Shown here: piece after piece, positions 36,901 to 44,387 of the stretch | Numbering within the stretch: the stretch's first letter is position 1 | Layout of the letters: every line of letters begins with the position of its first letter | Assembly (NCBI GenBank): GCA_002360535.1 | Contig: DEQR01000055.1 | Location: 7,209-71,208, forward strand | DNA length: 64,000 nt | Reading direction: 5' to 3' | Origin: Thiobacillus sp. UBA3361 | GTDB lineage: Bacteria > Pseudomonadota > Gammaproteobacteria > Burkholderiales > Thiobacillaceae | Position numbers and translations under genes: made by a program | Notes under the pieces: generated by a model | Seen by the model: only the letters and a program-made list of their open reading frames with translations | Database searches by the model: none | Told to the model about the DNA's origin: nothing

Positions 36901-38745
36901 CTGCAGCACAACCGAGGCATGCCTTTCACGTGGACGGCCATCAACGGGCAGACCGACACCACCCAGCGCGACCTCCTGAATCTGAACATCGGCGGCACCT
37001 ATGACGGACGCGGCGCCGACCGCGTGGGCTACCTGCGCGGCCAATCGCAGCACGAGGGCCAGGCGGCCAGCACCTTCCGCCGGCGCGCCATCAGCAAGCT
37101 GGGCGACATCGTCAACTCCAACCCCATCTATGTCGGGCCTCCTTCCGCCGGCTATTCGGATGTGGACTATCCGGGCTATGCCAGCTTCGCCACTGCCCAC
37201 GCCACCCGCACGCCTGTGGTCTATGTAGGCGCCAACGACGGCATGCTGCATGCCATCAACGTCAAGGTGGGTGCCGCCAACGTGGGCAAGGAGATGCTGG
37301 CTTACGTGCCCTCGCCGGTCTATGCGAACCTGAGTGCCCTGACCGCCCAGAACTACAGCCACCGCTACTATGTCGATGGCAGCCCCATGGTGGCCGACGC
37401 CAAGGTGGGCAACGATTGGCAGACGGTGCTGGTGAGCGGACTGGCCAGTGGCGGCAAGGGCTATTTCGCACTGGACGTGACCGATCCGGACAACGACTTC
37501 AGCGAGGCCAATGCCGAAGACTTGGTGATGTGGGAATTCACCAGCAACCACGACGCCGACCTGGGCTACACCTACAACGTCCCGGCGCGCAACGCCGGCA
37601 CCGGCCAGTCGCGCCAGATCGCACGCATGAACAACGGCAAGTGGGCGGTCATTGTCGGCAACGGCTACAACAGCACCGCCGGCAAGGCTGCGCTCTACAT
37701 CCTGTTCCTGGATGGCGGCCATAACGGCAGCTGGACCAGCGGCACCGACTACATCAAGCTGGTGGCCGAAAGCAGCCTCGGGGATAACGGCCTTTCGACC
37801 CCCACGCCCGTGGATACCAACGGCGACGGCAAGGCGGACGTCATCTATGCCGGCGACCTGAAGGGTAACCTGTGGAAATTCGACGTCAGTAGCAGCGATC
37901 CCGGCGACTGGACGGTGGCCCTGTCCGGCAATCCCCTGTTCGTGGCCAAGGACGGCAGCAACGTGCGCCAGCCCATCGTTTCGCCGCCCGAGGTGACCCG
38001 ACACAAGGAAGGCGGGATGCTGGTCTTGTTCGGCACCGGCAAGTACATGGAGAACGACGACAACAATTCCGCGGAACCCGAGTTCACCCAGGACCAGACC
38101 TACTACGGCATCTGGGACCGCAACGGCGCGAGCTTCAACGGCACCGCCGTCAGCGGGGAGACCATCGCCGGACGCTCCTGGCTGCTGGCCCAGACCATCG
38201 CCAATGAATACACCGCGGGCACCACGGTCAACGGCAAAGTCCTCGAAGTGGGCGCGCGGGTGCCCTCCAGCAACGGCATGGCCTGGTGTGCCTCGGCCGC
38301 CACCACCGCTTGCGAAAGCGGTGGTACGCCCACGGCCTACCTGGGCTGGCGCATGGACCTGCCCACGCAGGGCGAACGCGTGATGGGCACCGGCTATCTC
38401 ATCAACGGCCTGATCTTCTTCAACACCTACATCCCCAGCAACACCCCCTGCGCCCATGGCGGAGACGGCTGGCTGATGGCCCTGGACTACAACTCCGGCG
38501 GGCTGCCGTCCATCCAGACCTTCGACACCAACAACAACGGCGCCATCGACGTGAACCAGGACATGGCGGTGGCCGGCATCAAGGCCGGCGCGGCCATCGG
38601 CGGCGCCACCTTCGTCAAGCTGGACCGCACCTCTAACAAAGGCGTGGCCATCCTGAACAAGATGGGCGGCGAGGCGGTAGCCCCGCTGGTGAACTTCGGC
38701 CCGGGCAGCGCCGGACGCATCACCTGGCACGAACTGGTGGACTGA
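33931..38745 (+). CDS. pilY1: Type IV pilus tip adhesin PilY1
   Basis: A 1604-aa exported protein, larger than the roughly 1160-aa Pseudomonas PilY1. Signal peptide ends after PGQA (about residue 26). The N-terminal von Willebrand A-like region starts LVMLDISKDQ, where the MIDAS DxSxS is degenerate. The PilC beta-propeller lies in the last 550 residues, with calcium loops DTNGDGKADV (about 1295) and DTNNNGAIDV (about 1532). PilY1 caps the pilus and controls retraction, adhesion and surface sensing, and in Pseudomonas links to c-di-GMP signalling. GGAGG precedes the ATG. No pilE follows, unlike many relatives. Confidence 0.92.
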   Translation: MRAPHAILTATLLGIWSGLVSMPGQALNLATSPMFTGTSVPPLVMLDISKDQQLFKKAYNDYSDLDSDGTPETTYKHSIDYYGYFDPYKCYTYSTTNNRFEPSSVSSTKKCSSKWSGNFLNWASMTRMDTVRKLLYGGTRSTDTATDTVLERAYLPTDAHAFAKFYDGSGGATISEVTPFTTTVTTPPSATSATSRSVGSGDKTFTVTLSGVEVGDQIRAKRTSDNNVWMIGGVTSTAAGSITINVPDGGYAGSGTYSDWTVENLSGTGISICNLTKGSTSGDNRYSQSNTNPPMMRVAKGNFMLWSANERWQCYWSGEKSNLQSGFTGGFRSNGNRAGLSGLNASAENPSQSTHGLGSGSGTGEYYVRAQVCNSTLLGTEKCKAYPSGNYKPIGLLQYYGDSDLLKFGLMTGSYAKNISGGVLRKNVSSFSNEVNASTNGSFVSGANGIVHNMDKLRIYGYDYNDGYYGGSSGDSCTYQQTGFLLSGGSEAQGQPANQGNCTSWGNPMSEVYYESLRYLAGQSATSAYTYTSSGSKDAALGLTLASWTDPISSANYCAPLNVVLFNASVSTDDNDLASTTLTQINSASTPATLTNTVGSGESVNGNSWFVGRNGSDNNEFCTAKTLSGLGSAAGLCPEGPTGLGSYLMSGLAHHARVNKIRTDLSVPADDEESLKVSTYGVQVATNVPKIEVTVNGNKVTILPAYRLNYGLGGGGALVDFKVVSQTATSGRYYLNWEDSEMGGDYDQDMWGILSYTVSGNTITVTTDAVSASTANGQGFGYIISGTTKDGPHFHSGIYDFDYTDPSNVTVSPSGYTNASGGCDDCVIGDPATSVTYTVNGNSGSSLKDPLWYAAKWGGFSEATGGNNLPDQTSEWDAKLTDGTPGSDGQPDNYFFASNPLGLEQALDRTFTSILQKAAASAVATSSVSLKTDSRVYQATFNANDWSGQIFSYTINSTGVIAGSAEWNSALKLATQVGSSTDTRAIITYGLQHNRGMPFTWTAINGQTDTTQRDLLNLNIGGTYDGRGADRVGYLRGQSQHEGQAASTFRRRAISKLGDIVNSNPIYVGPPSAGYSDVDYPGYASFATAHATRTPVVYVGANDGMLHAINVKVGAANVGKEMLAYVPSPVYANLSALTAQNYSHRYYVDGSPMVADAKVGNDWQTVLVSGLASGGKGYFALDVTDPDNDFSEANAEDLVMWEFTSNHDADLGYTYNVPARNAGTGQSRQIARMNNGKWAVIVGNGYNSTAGKAALYILFLDGGHNGSWTSGTDYIKLVAESSLGDNGLSTPTPVDTNGDGKADVIYAGDLKGNLWKFDVSSSDPGDWTVALSGNPLFVAKDGSNVRQPIVSPPEVTRHKEGGMLVLFGTGKYMENDDNNSAEPEFTQDQTYYGIWDRNGASFNGTAVSGETIAGRSWLLAQTIANEYTAGTTVNGKVLEVGARVPSSNGMAWCASAATTACESGGTPTAYLGWRMDLPTQGERVMGTGYLINGLIFFNTYIPSNTPCAHGGDGWLMALDYNSGGLPSIQTFDTNNNGAIDVNQDMAVAGIKAGAAIGGATFVKLDRTSNKGVAILNKMGGEAVAPLVNFGPGSAGRITWHELVD

Positions 38746-38767
38746 CGCCTCCCGACACACCACTCTG

Positions 38768-38787
38768 GCCCGGCCGCTCGGCCGGGC
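38768..38787. terminator. Palindromic hairpin between pilY1 and tonB
   Basis: GCCCGGCCG and CGGCCGGGC flank a 2-base centre, a perfect 20-bp palindrome between two convergent genes. It would act in either direction, though there is no T-run, so a structural or Rho-assisted role is possible. Confidence 0.55.
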
Positions 38788-38790
38788 ATC

Positions 38791-39609
38791 TCATTCGAGT
38801 TCGAAACGCACCCGGTGCTTCACCAAGGCACGCACCGGCGCGCCGTTCAGCCGGGCCGGCGTAAACGCGACGCGGCGCAGGGTATCCAGCACCAGCTCGT
38901 CGAACACCCCCGGCGGCACGCTCTCCAACACCTCCACCTCGCGTACCCGCCCCTGTTCGTCCACCCGCAGCAACACCAGCACCGAGCCTTCGATGCCCGC
39001 CTTGCGCGCTGACTCGGGGTAGGCATAGCGAATACCTTCCTTGGGCTTGGGCAGCGCATCCACCTCGCGCGCCGCATACCAGCGGGTATCGAACGGCACA
39101 GGCACCTGCGGCAGGGAGGTAATGCCCCCCTCGGCCGACCTGGATGCGGCGTGCGGCGCCTCGGTAGGCATTGCCACCGGGCTGGGCAGCGTTGGAGGCA
39201 GTACGGGCGATGGCACTTCAGCCACCGGAGCTGGCTGGCTCGGTACCGTGGTCGGCCCCGGCGGCGATGGCGGTAACGGGCTGCTCGGCTCGGCGGGAAC
39301 CGGCGCAAGGGGGGGGGCCGGATGCCTTTCGGGAAGTGTGCGCGGCGGTTCCGGTTCCTGGACCGACGCGGGCGGCGCGCCGGCGACCACGGCCTCTTCC
39401 GGGATGTCCGGCAGCGGCTCGGTCTCGGCCTGAGGCCGAGGCAGATCGGCCAGGCGTGCCTGGATGACCAGGGTGCGCGGCACCGCGCTGCCGGGTGCCG
39501 GCTGGATGAGCATGATCAGGGCCAGATGCAGGCTGAGGGACAGGGCCAGCATGCGCACCAGGGGGGCCGCCGCCAGTCGTCGCCAGTCCGTTCGCATCGC
39601 TTCGCTCAT
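38791..39609 (-). CDS. TonB family energy-transducing protein
   Basis: A 272-aa inner-membrane protein with one N-terminal membrane segment (about residues 17-36, LVRMLALSLSLHLALIML), a long Pro/Glu-rich periplasmic spacer (about 55-165) and a C-terminal TonB domain (about 195-272: YPESARKAGIEGSVLVLLRV, LVLDTLRRVAFTPARLNG). It transduces proton-motive force to outer-membrane receptors. No exbB/exbD genes are near, so it would use ones elsewhere. It converges with pilY1. Start may be at Met 1 or Met 5. Confidence 0.85.
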   Translation of the reverse strand: MSEAMRTDWRRLAAAPLVRMLALSLSLHLALIMLIQPAPGSAVPRTLVIQARLADLPRPQAETEPLPDIPEEAVVAGAPPASVQEPEPPRTLPERHPAPPLAPVPAEPSSPLPPSPPGPTTVPSQPAPVAEVPSPVLPPTLPSPVAMPTEAPHAASRSAEGGITSLPQVPVPFDTRWYAAREVDALPKPKEGIRYAYPESARKAGIEGSVLVLLRVDEQGRVREVEVLESVPPGVFDELVLDTLRRVAFTPARLNGAPVRALVKHRVRFELE

Positions 39610-39707
39610 GCCCCAAGTATAAGAGCGCCCGCGCGTCGCGCCGGCTGCCGGCGCGGAGAAAATCCCAAGGTGTATGCTCCGTCCATCCGCAACGAAGGGA
39701 GACCCAC

Positions 39708-40502
39708 ATGCGACAGTACACGCGCCTCCTCACCCTGCTGGCCCTGCTTGCCGGCTTTCCGGCCGATCCCGCACAAGCCGCCGAATTGCGCAAGCTGAGC
39801 CTCAAGTCGGGGGACATCGACGTGCCGGTAGAGGTGGCGGTACCCGACGGCCGGGGCCCCTTCCCGCCGGTGCTGTTCATCCACGCCAAACGCGGCTATG
39901 ACGAGGCCGAGCGCAGGCATGTGATGGAGTTGGCCGCCCAGGGCTATCTGGTGGTGGCGCCCGACTGGCAGAGCGGCCGCATGATCGAGCGCTGGCCCGC
40001 GGAACACGACCCGGACACGGAGAAGGACGTGGAGGTGGCCCTGGACTATCTGCTGGCCCTACCCGAGGCCTGCCGCATCCCCGCCGGCATCGTCGCCCTG
40101 TCCCGAGGCCCTTACTACGCCATCCGCCTGGCCGCCAAACGGGGGCCGGACCTGGCCGCCATCGCCAGCTACTATGGCCACATGCAGAACCCCAACGCTC
40201 CCGAGCCGGACCAGTTGTTCCGGGTGGCGCCGGAGGTCATGCAAATCACCACCCCCATGCTGTTCCTGATCGGCGAACAGGACTTCGAGCTGCGTCGCAT
40301 GAACGGCGGCCGCGCCTTTTATGCGCTTTGGGAGCGGGGCGTGCCGGTGGAATACCAGGTCTATCCCATGGCCCGGCGGGCCTTCGATTTCCGCGCCGAC
40401 CAGACCCCGGAGGAAAAGATAGCCACCCGGCACGCCCGCCAGCGCGTGGACCAGTGGCTGCGTTTCTGGATGCGGCCGGATGCCGCCGGGCATTGCCGCT
40501 GA
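39708..40502 (+). CDS. Dienelactone-hydrolase-like exported alpha/beta hydrolase, catalytic His lacking
   Basis: A 264-aa protein with a signal peptide (cleavage after AQAA, about residue 25) and an alpha/beta-hydrolase fold. The nucleophile strand reads GIVALSRGPYYA, giving a Ser in an ALSRG elbow rather than GxSxG or GxCxG. The acid is Asp in GEQDFE. The position of the catalytic His in YPxAxHAF is occupied by Arg (YPMARRAFDF). It may therefore be inactive or have changed chemistry. It is not in an operon; the next gene has its own sigma-54 promoter. Confidence 0.7.
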   Translation: MRQYTRLLTLLALLAGFPADPAQAAELRKLSLKSGDIDVPVEVAVPDGRGPFPPVLFIHAKRGYDEAERRHVMELAAQGYLVVAPDWQSGRMIERWPAEHDPDTEKDVEVALDYLLALPEACRIPAGIVALSRGPYYAIRLAAKRGPDLAAIASYYGHMQNPNAPEPDQLFRVAPEVMQITTPMLFLIGEQDFELRRMNGGRAFYALWERGVPVEYQVYPMARRAFDFRADQTPEEKIATRHARQRVDQWLRFWMRPDAAGHCR

Positions 40503-40540
40503 AGCCTGCCCACAGCTTGCCGGCAAACCCAGGATCAGGA

Positions 40541-40555
40541 TGGCACGCGGCTTGC
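40541..40555 (+). promoter_or_regulatory. Sigma-54 promoter
   Basis: TGGCACGCGGCTTGC matches the -24/-12 consensus TGGCAC-N5-TTGC with exactly 10 bases between GG and GC. The ATG of the 83-aa gene is at 40584, leaving a leader of about 17 bases after the expected start site. Confidence 0.85.
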
Positions 40556-40583
40556 GTAATGGTATGCGACTGGATAAAGCCCC

Positions 40584-40835
40584 ATGACCATGCTCAACCT
40601 CAAACCCACCGCCGGCTCACGCCTCCAAACCAGCAAATACCGGCTTGCCATGGAGATCCTGCGCCACAAGGATCGAGAAATCGCCTACCTGAAGCGGTGC
40701 CTGACCCATGTGGCCCTGCTCTGCGACAACCGGGAAGTCCATAACATCGTCAGGTATGTGCTCGCCCACAGCCTGACCGAGACGGCGGACGAAAGCCGCC
40801 TGCCCGAGCAGTGGCGCATACGCTCCGAGGGCTGA
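40584..40835 (+). CDS. Small sigma-54-controlled hypothetical protein
   Basis: An 83-aa soluble, basic, helical protein (MEILRHKDREIAYLKRCL, VHNIVRYVLAHSL) with two Cys and no signal or membrane segment. I recognise no family. A consensus sigma-54 promoter lies directly upstream. No TGT-N10-ACA site is seen in the 100 bases before it, so an activator other than NifA, for example a flagellar, nitrogen or stress regulator, is likely. It is followed by an imperfect GC-rich hairpin (40854-40878). Confidence 0.6.
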   Translation: MTMLNLKPTAGSRLQTSKYRLAMEILRHKDREIAYLKRCLTHVALLCDNREVHNIVRYVLAHSLTETADESRLPEQWRIRSEG

Positions 40836-40853
40836 CGCCCCGGTGTCCGCAAC

Positions 40854-40878
40854 CCCCGGCAATTACAATCAGCCGGGG
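40854..40878 (+). terminator. Hairpin after the sigma-54 gene
   Basis: CCCCGGC (40854-40860) pairs with GCCGGGG (40872-40878) across an 11-base loop. No T-run follows, so the terminator role is only suggested. Confidence 0.4.
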
Positions 40879-41081
40879 CCACCCATAAGGCCCTCCTCCC
40901 GCGCGGACATGTCCAACAGCGGCAGAAGTTCGTCCAAAGCGTCCGGGCTTCGACCGGGTACGCGCCCGTGATCGCCGCTCCGACTCCGCCACATCCGAAA
41001 TCCCTCTGCCCCAGGCGGCGATCCCGCCCGTCGAAAACCGCGACAGTCCTGTCTTGTATATCGACGTCCCGAGACGCCCCG

Positions 41082-41813
41082 TCAGTTGTCCGCCCGGTCC
41101 AGCATCTGCTCGATGCGTGCCGCCTCCACATAACCGGGGATACGCTGGCCGTTGGCGAAGATGATGGCCGGCGTGCCGGTCACATTCAGTTCCGCCCCCA
41201 GGGCCAGGTTCTCGTCCACCGGATTGTCACAATCCGTCTTGCTCCCTTCCGGCAGCCTGCCGCGTAGCATCAGGTCATCCCAGGCCTTGGCCCGGTCCTT
41301 GGCACACCACACCAGTTTCGACTTGCGCCCCGCGTCGGCGTGCATGGGCAGGGGGTAAGGGAAGGTGTACAGGGTCACGTTGTCCAGCTTGGAAAGCTCC
41401 GGCTCCAGCTTGCGGCAATAGGGGCAATCCGGATCGGAAAACACCGCCAGCTTGCGCTTGCCGTTGCCCTTCACCACCTTGATGGCCTGTTTCAAGGGCA
41501 GCTTGCCGAAATCCACGGCGGTGAGCCTGTCCATGCGCTCGGCGGTGAGATTGCGCCGTTCCTTCACGTCGAGCAGTTCGCCCAGCAGGACATGGCCACC
41601 CTGTTCCGTGACGTACACCACCAGGGGGCCCCGCGGCCCCTTCAGGGTCACCTCGTACAGGCCGGGCACCGGCGACTTGGCCACCTCGGTGACCTTGGCG
41701 TCGGGCGCCAGGGCCTGCACGGCCTTGCGGATGCCGGCCTGCCCGGCGTCGGCCGCGCCGGCCTGGGCGGCGGCCATCCCAATGGCCATCAACAGCAATG
41801 TGATCAAACGCAT
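41082..41813 (-). CDS. dsbC: Thiol:disulfide interchange protein DsbC
   Basis: A 243-aa periplasmic disulfide isomerase. Signal peptide ends near residue 20 (GMAAAQAGA). An N-terminal dimerisation domain is followed by a thioredoxin-like domain with active site CPYC (DPDCPYCRKLE) and the cis-Pro strand VTGTPAIIFANG. DsbC corrects wrong disulfides in exported proteins. A second Cys pair (WCAKD...TDCDNP) is also present as in the family. The start at 41813 has GAGAGGG upstream and is preferred over a longer frame. The flavin hydroxylase gene lies 51 bp upstream on the same strand. Confidence 0.92.
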   Translation of the reverse strand: MRLITLLLMAIGMAAAQAGAADAGQAGIRKAVQALAPDAKVTEVAKSPVPGLYEVTLKGPRGPLVVYVTEQGGHVLLGELLDVKERRNLTAERMDRLTAVDFGKLPLKQAIKVVKGNGKRKLAVFSDPDCPYCRKLEPELSKLDNVTLYTFPYPLPMHADAGRKSKLVWCAKDRAKAWDDLMLRGRLPEGSKTDCDNPVDENLALGAELNVTGTPAIIFANGQRIPGYVEAARIEQMLDRADN

Positions 41814-41864
41814 CGTCTTTCCCTCTCGCATGGATGAATCTGGATGAATCGGCACCACCGCGGC

Positions 41865-43028
41865 CTACTGCACGGCGTGGCGCATCAGGGCCTGCTTGAG
41901 CCAGCCCTGGGTGTCGGTGAGACTCAGGCCGGTGTTGCGTAGCCAGCCAAGCCCGGCATCGTTGAACAAACCCTTCAGGCCGCCGGTGACCCACTGCATG
42001 CTGGCCACGTCCTCCTGGCGCCGCGTGGCATAGGCTCTGAGCCGGCCGATCTCGCCCGGGTTCCCGCCCGCGGCCAGCATAGCCGCCAACAGGCGTGCGT
42101 CCCGGAAGCCCAGGTTCACACCCTGCCCCGCCAGGGGATGCACGGTATGCGCCGCGTCCCCGATCAGGGTCAGCCCAGGCCGCACCCATTCCCGTGCCCG
42201 CCGGCGCTTGAGGGGGAAGGCGGCCTGCGGGGTGATCATGCGCAACCTGCCCAGGGCATGGCCGCCCGCCTCGGTCACGGCCGCAGCGAATGCCTCCGAG
42301 GGCATGGCCACCCGGCCGGCCACCAAGTCCTCGCGGCTGGACCAGACGATGGAAATACGCCGGCCGGGCAGGGGCAGATAGGCCAGCACCCCATCGTCCC
42401 GGAACCATTGCCAGGCGATGCCCCGATGCGCCTTCTCGGTCTCGAAGTTGGCCACCACGCCGGACTGGTGATAGTCATCCAGGTCGATCTCGATGCCCGC
42501 CTGACGGCGCAGCCAGGAGTTGGCCCCGTCGGCGCCGACCAGCAACGCTGCCTGCATGCGGCTGCCGTCGGCCAGCAGGAGCACATGGTCCGACTGGCCC
42601 CAGATCACCGCCTCCGGCCGGCCCTCGATGAGGCGCACCTGCGGATGTCCCGCCAGGGCCTGCCACAGGGCGTGCACCACATGGCTGTTCTCGGCGATCC
42701 AGGCCAGTTCCGGCAGGCCGGCATCCAGGGCATCGTAGGTCAGGTGGCCGCCCGCGTCGCCGAAGATGCGCATGGCATACACTGCCTGGGCGCGGAGCTC
42801 CGCCGGCCAACCGCCCAGTCCACGCAGCCAGTCCACGTTGCCGGGGCTGAATGCATAGATGCGGCTGTCCCATGTTTCGGCCAGAGGGCCCGGAGGATGC
42901 TGCTCCAGCAGGGCCACCCGGTGCGGGCCGTCGGCCAGCGCCAGGGCCAGGGCGGCGCCGGTGAGGCCGCCACCGACGATGACGATGTCGAAGTTTTCCT
43001 GCTGCTGCCCCACCGTATCCGCTCTCAT
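41865..43028 (-). CDS. UbiH/UbiM-type flavin hydroxylase
   Basis: A 387-aa FAD monooxygenase of the ubiquinone-biosynthesis family. It has the FAD-binding GGGLTGAALALALA (residues about 19-32), GADGANSWLR in the middle, and LIGDAAHTVHPLAGQGVNLGFRDA near the C-terminal third. Such enzymes hydroxylate the ubiquinone ring; which carbon is not clear from sequence (UbiM-like in betaproteobacteria). A second such gene lies 103 bp upstream (43132-44298), so two hydroxylation steps are encoded here. Confidence 0.85.
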   Translation of the reverse strand: MRADTVGQQQENFDIVIVGGGLTGAALALALADGPHRVALLEQHPPGPLAETWDSRIYAFSPGNVDWLRGLGGWPAELRAQAVYAMRIFGDAGGHLTYDALDAGLPELAWIAENSHVVHALWQALAGHPQVRLIEGRPEAVIWGQSDHVLLLADGSRMQAALLVGADGANSWLRRQAGIEIDLDDYHQSGVVANFETEKAHRGIAWQWFRDDGVLAYLPLPGRRISIVWSSREDLVAGRVAMPSEAFAAAVTEAGGHALGRLRMITPQAAFPLKRRRAREWVRPGLTLIGDAAHTVHPLAGQGVNLGFRDARLLAAMLAAGGNPGEIGRLRAYATRRQEDVASMQWVTGGLKGLFNDAGLGWLRNTGLSLTDTQGWLKQALMRHAVQ

Positions 43029-43131
43029 AACGTCACGTCCACGCCAGCGGCAGTCACCGGCTCGTATAGCACGGCACCGCCTGTCCGGCGGCCCAAGCTG
43101 ACCGCTGACAGCTGAAGGCTGACCGCTCCCC

Positions 43132-44298
43132 TCACCATGCCTGGGCTCCGAACATCATCTTGCGGGCGAAAGCCGCCTTAAGGGGCGGGAGGGCGTCCAG
43201 CAGGGCCAGCGCGGCACCGCGCAGGGCGCCGGGCAGCGCGGCATCGCCCAGGAAGGTATCCACCAGCAGATCGGTCATGGCCACGCCGCCGCCCACGTCC
43301 CAGCGGCGGGTGACGTGGTAGCGGTCCAGAAAGCCTTGCCCGCCCAGGTCCTCGCGGCGCGTGTCCAGCAGGAGCTGGGCCAGGTGCCAGGCGTCGCGCA
43401 GGCCCAGGTTGAAGCCCTGGCCGGCCACCGGGTGCAGTGTCTGGGCGGCGTTGCCGATGCGCACCAGACCGGGCCGGTCCGCCTGCCGGCTGGTGATCAG
43501 GCGCAGGGAGAAACCGCCTCGCGTGCCGGCGCGCAGGAACCGGCCCTGGCGGTTACCGAAATGGGCATGCAGACGCACCAGGAAATCCGCCTCGGGCAGC
43601 GCCAGGATGGCCTGCATTTCCGCGCGCGGCCCGGTCCACACCAGGGCATAGTCGTCGTGCAGAGGCAGCAGGGCCATGGGGCCCATGGGCGTGAAACGTT
43701 CGTAGGCCAGGTTTCCGTGGGGCTTTTCGGTGGCCACGGTGCAGACCACCGCGTCGCTGCCGTAGTCCTTCTCCAGACTTTGCACGGCGGGCAGGCTGCG
43801 GCCGCCGTCGGCCAGGACGATGAGCCGCGCACTCAGCTCCCGGTCGCTGCCGGCCTGCCGGTAGCTGACCAGCCCGCAACCGGCGGCGGGCCGCGCCGCC
43901 TGCACCTGCGCGCCGGTCTCCAGCCGCGCCGGACCGCCCACCAGGCCACCGGCCATGGCCTGATACAGGTCGCCGTATTCCACCGTGCAGCCCAGGGCCG
44001 GCACACCGGCCTCCGCGGCCGTGAGCAGGACCTCTCCCGGCCCGCCCCGCTGTGAAACGTGGATGCGGGTGATGGGCGTGGACCGATCCTCCAGGCTGCC
44101 CCAGACACCCAGCCGCCGCAGGATCAGTCGGGTGCCCTCCGACAGTGCGATGGCTCGCGGGTCGCTGCGCACCGGCTCGGTCCGTGCCTCCAGCAGGGTC
44201 ACGGACAGGTCGCTTTCGGCCAGGGCCAGGGCCAGGGCTGCGCCCACAGGGCCGCCGCCGACAATAGCGATATCCACATGTCCCACATGTTCAGGCAT
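43132..44298 (-). CDS. ubiH: UbiH-type 2-octaprenyl-6-methoxyphenol hydroxylase family protein
   Basis: A 388-aa FAD monooxygenase. The FAD site is IVGGGPVGAALALALAE, with ADGGRS and RIGNAAQTLHPVAGQGFNLGLRDA later in the chain. It resembles UbiH more than UbiF. The catalytic core of these enzymes is complete. The start is 44298 (GGAGGTGCA before the ATG); a longer frame is not protein-like. The second flavin hydroxylase (41865-43028) lies 103 bp downstream, and PepP lies 89 bp upstream, on the same strand. The ubiH-pepP pairing is common in proteobacteria. Confidence 0.85.
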   Translation of the reverse strand: MPEHVGHVDIAIVGGGPVGAALALALAESDLSVTLLEARTEPVRSDPRAIALSEGTRLILRRLGVWGSLEDRSTPITRIHVSQRGGPGEVLLTAAEAGVPALGCTVEYGDLYQAMAGGLVGGPARLETGAQVQAARPAAGCGLVSYRQAGSDRELSARLIVLADGGRSLPAVQSLEKDYGSDAVVCTVATEKPHGNLAYERFTPMGPMALLPLHDDYALVWTGPRAEMQAILALPEADFLVRLHAHFGNRQGRFLRAGTRGGFSLRLITSRQADRPGLVRIGNAAQTLHPVAGQGFNLGLRDAWHLAQLLLDTRREDLGGQGFLDRYHVTRRWDVGGGVAMTDLLVDTFLGDAALPGALRGAALALLDALPPLKAAFARKMMFGAQAW

Positions 44299-44387
44299 TG
44301 CACCTCCGTTCCGGCCTCGTCCACGTCGGCGGCCGGCGACAACTCGCAACCGGTCGCACCGCCCGGGCCGCGGCGATTTCGCCATGC

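Noticed and set aside
35950..38763. Very long open frame on the minus strand opposite pilY1
   Set aside because: A mirror of the GC-rich codon use of pilY1; no start context, no recognisable motif.
43096..43127. GCTGA-rich array between two flavin hydroxylase genes as a CRISPR-like repeat
   Set aside because: Only a few imperfect 8-10 bp words with no spacers; better explained as junction low complexity.
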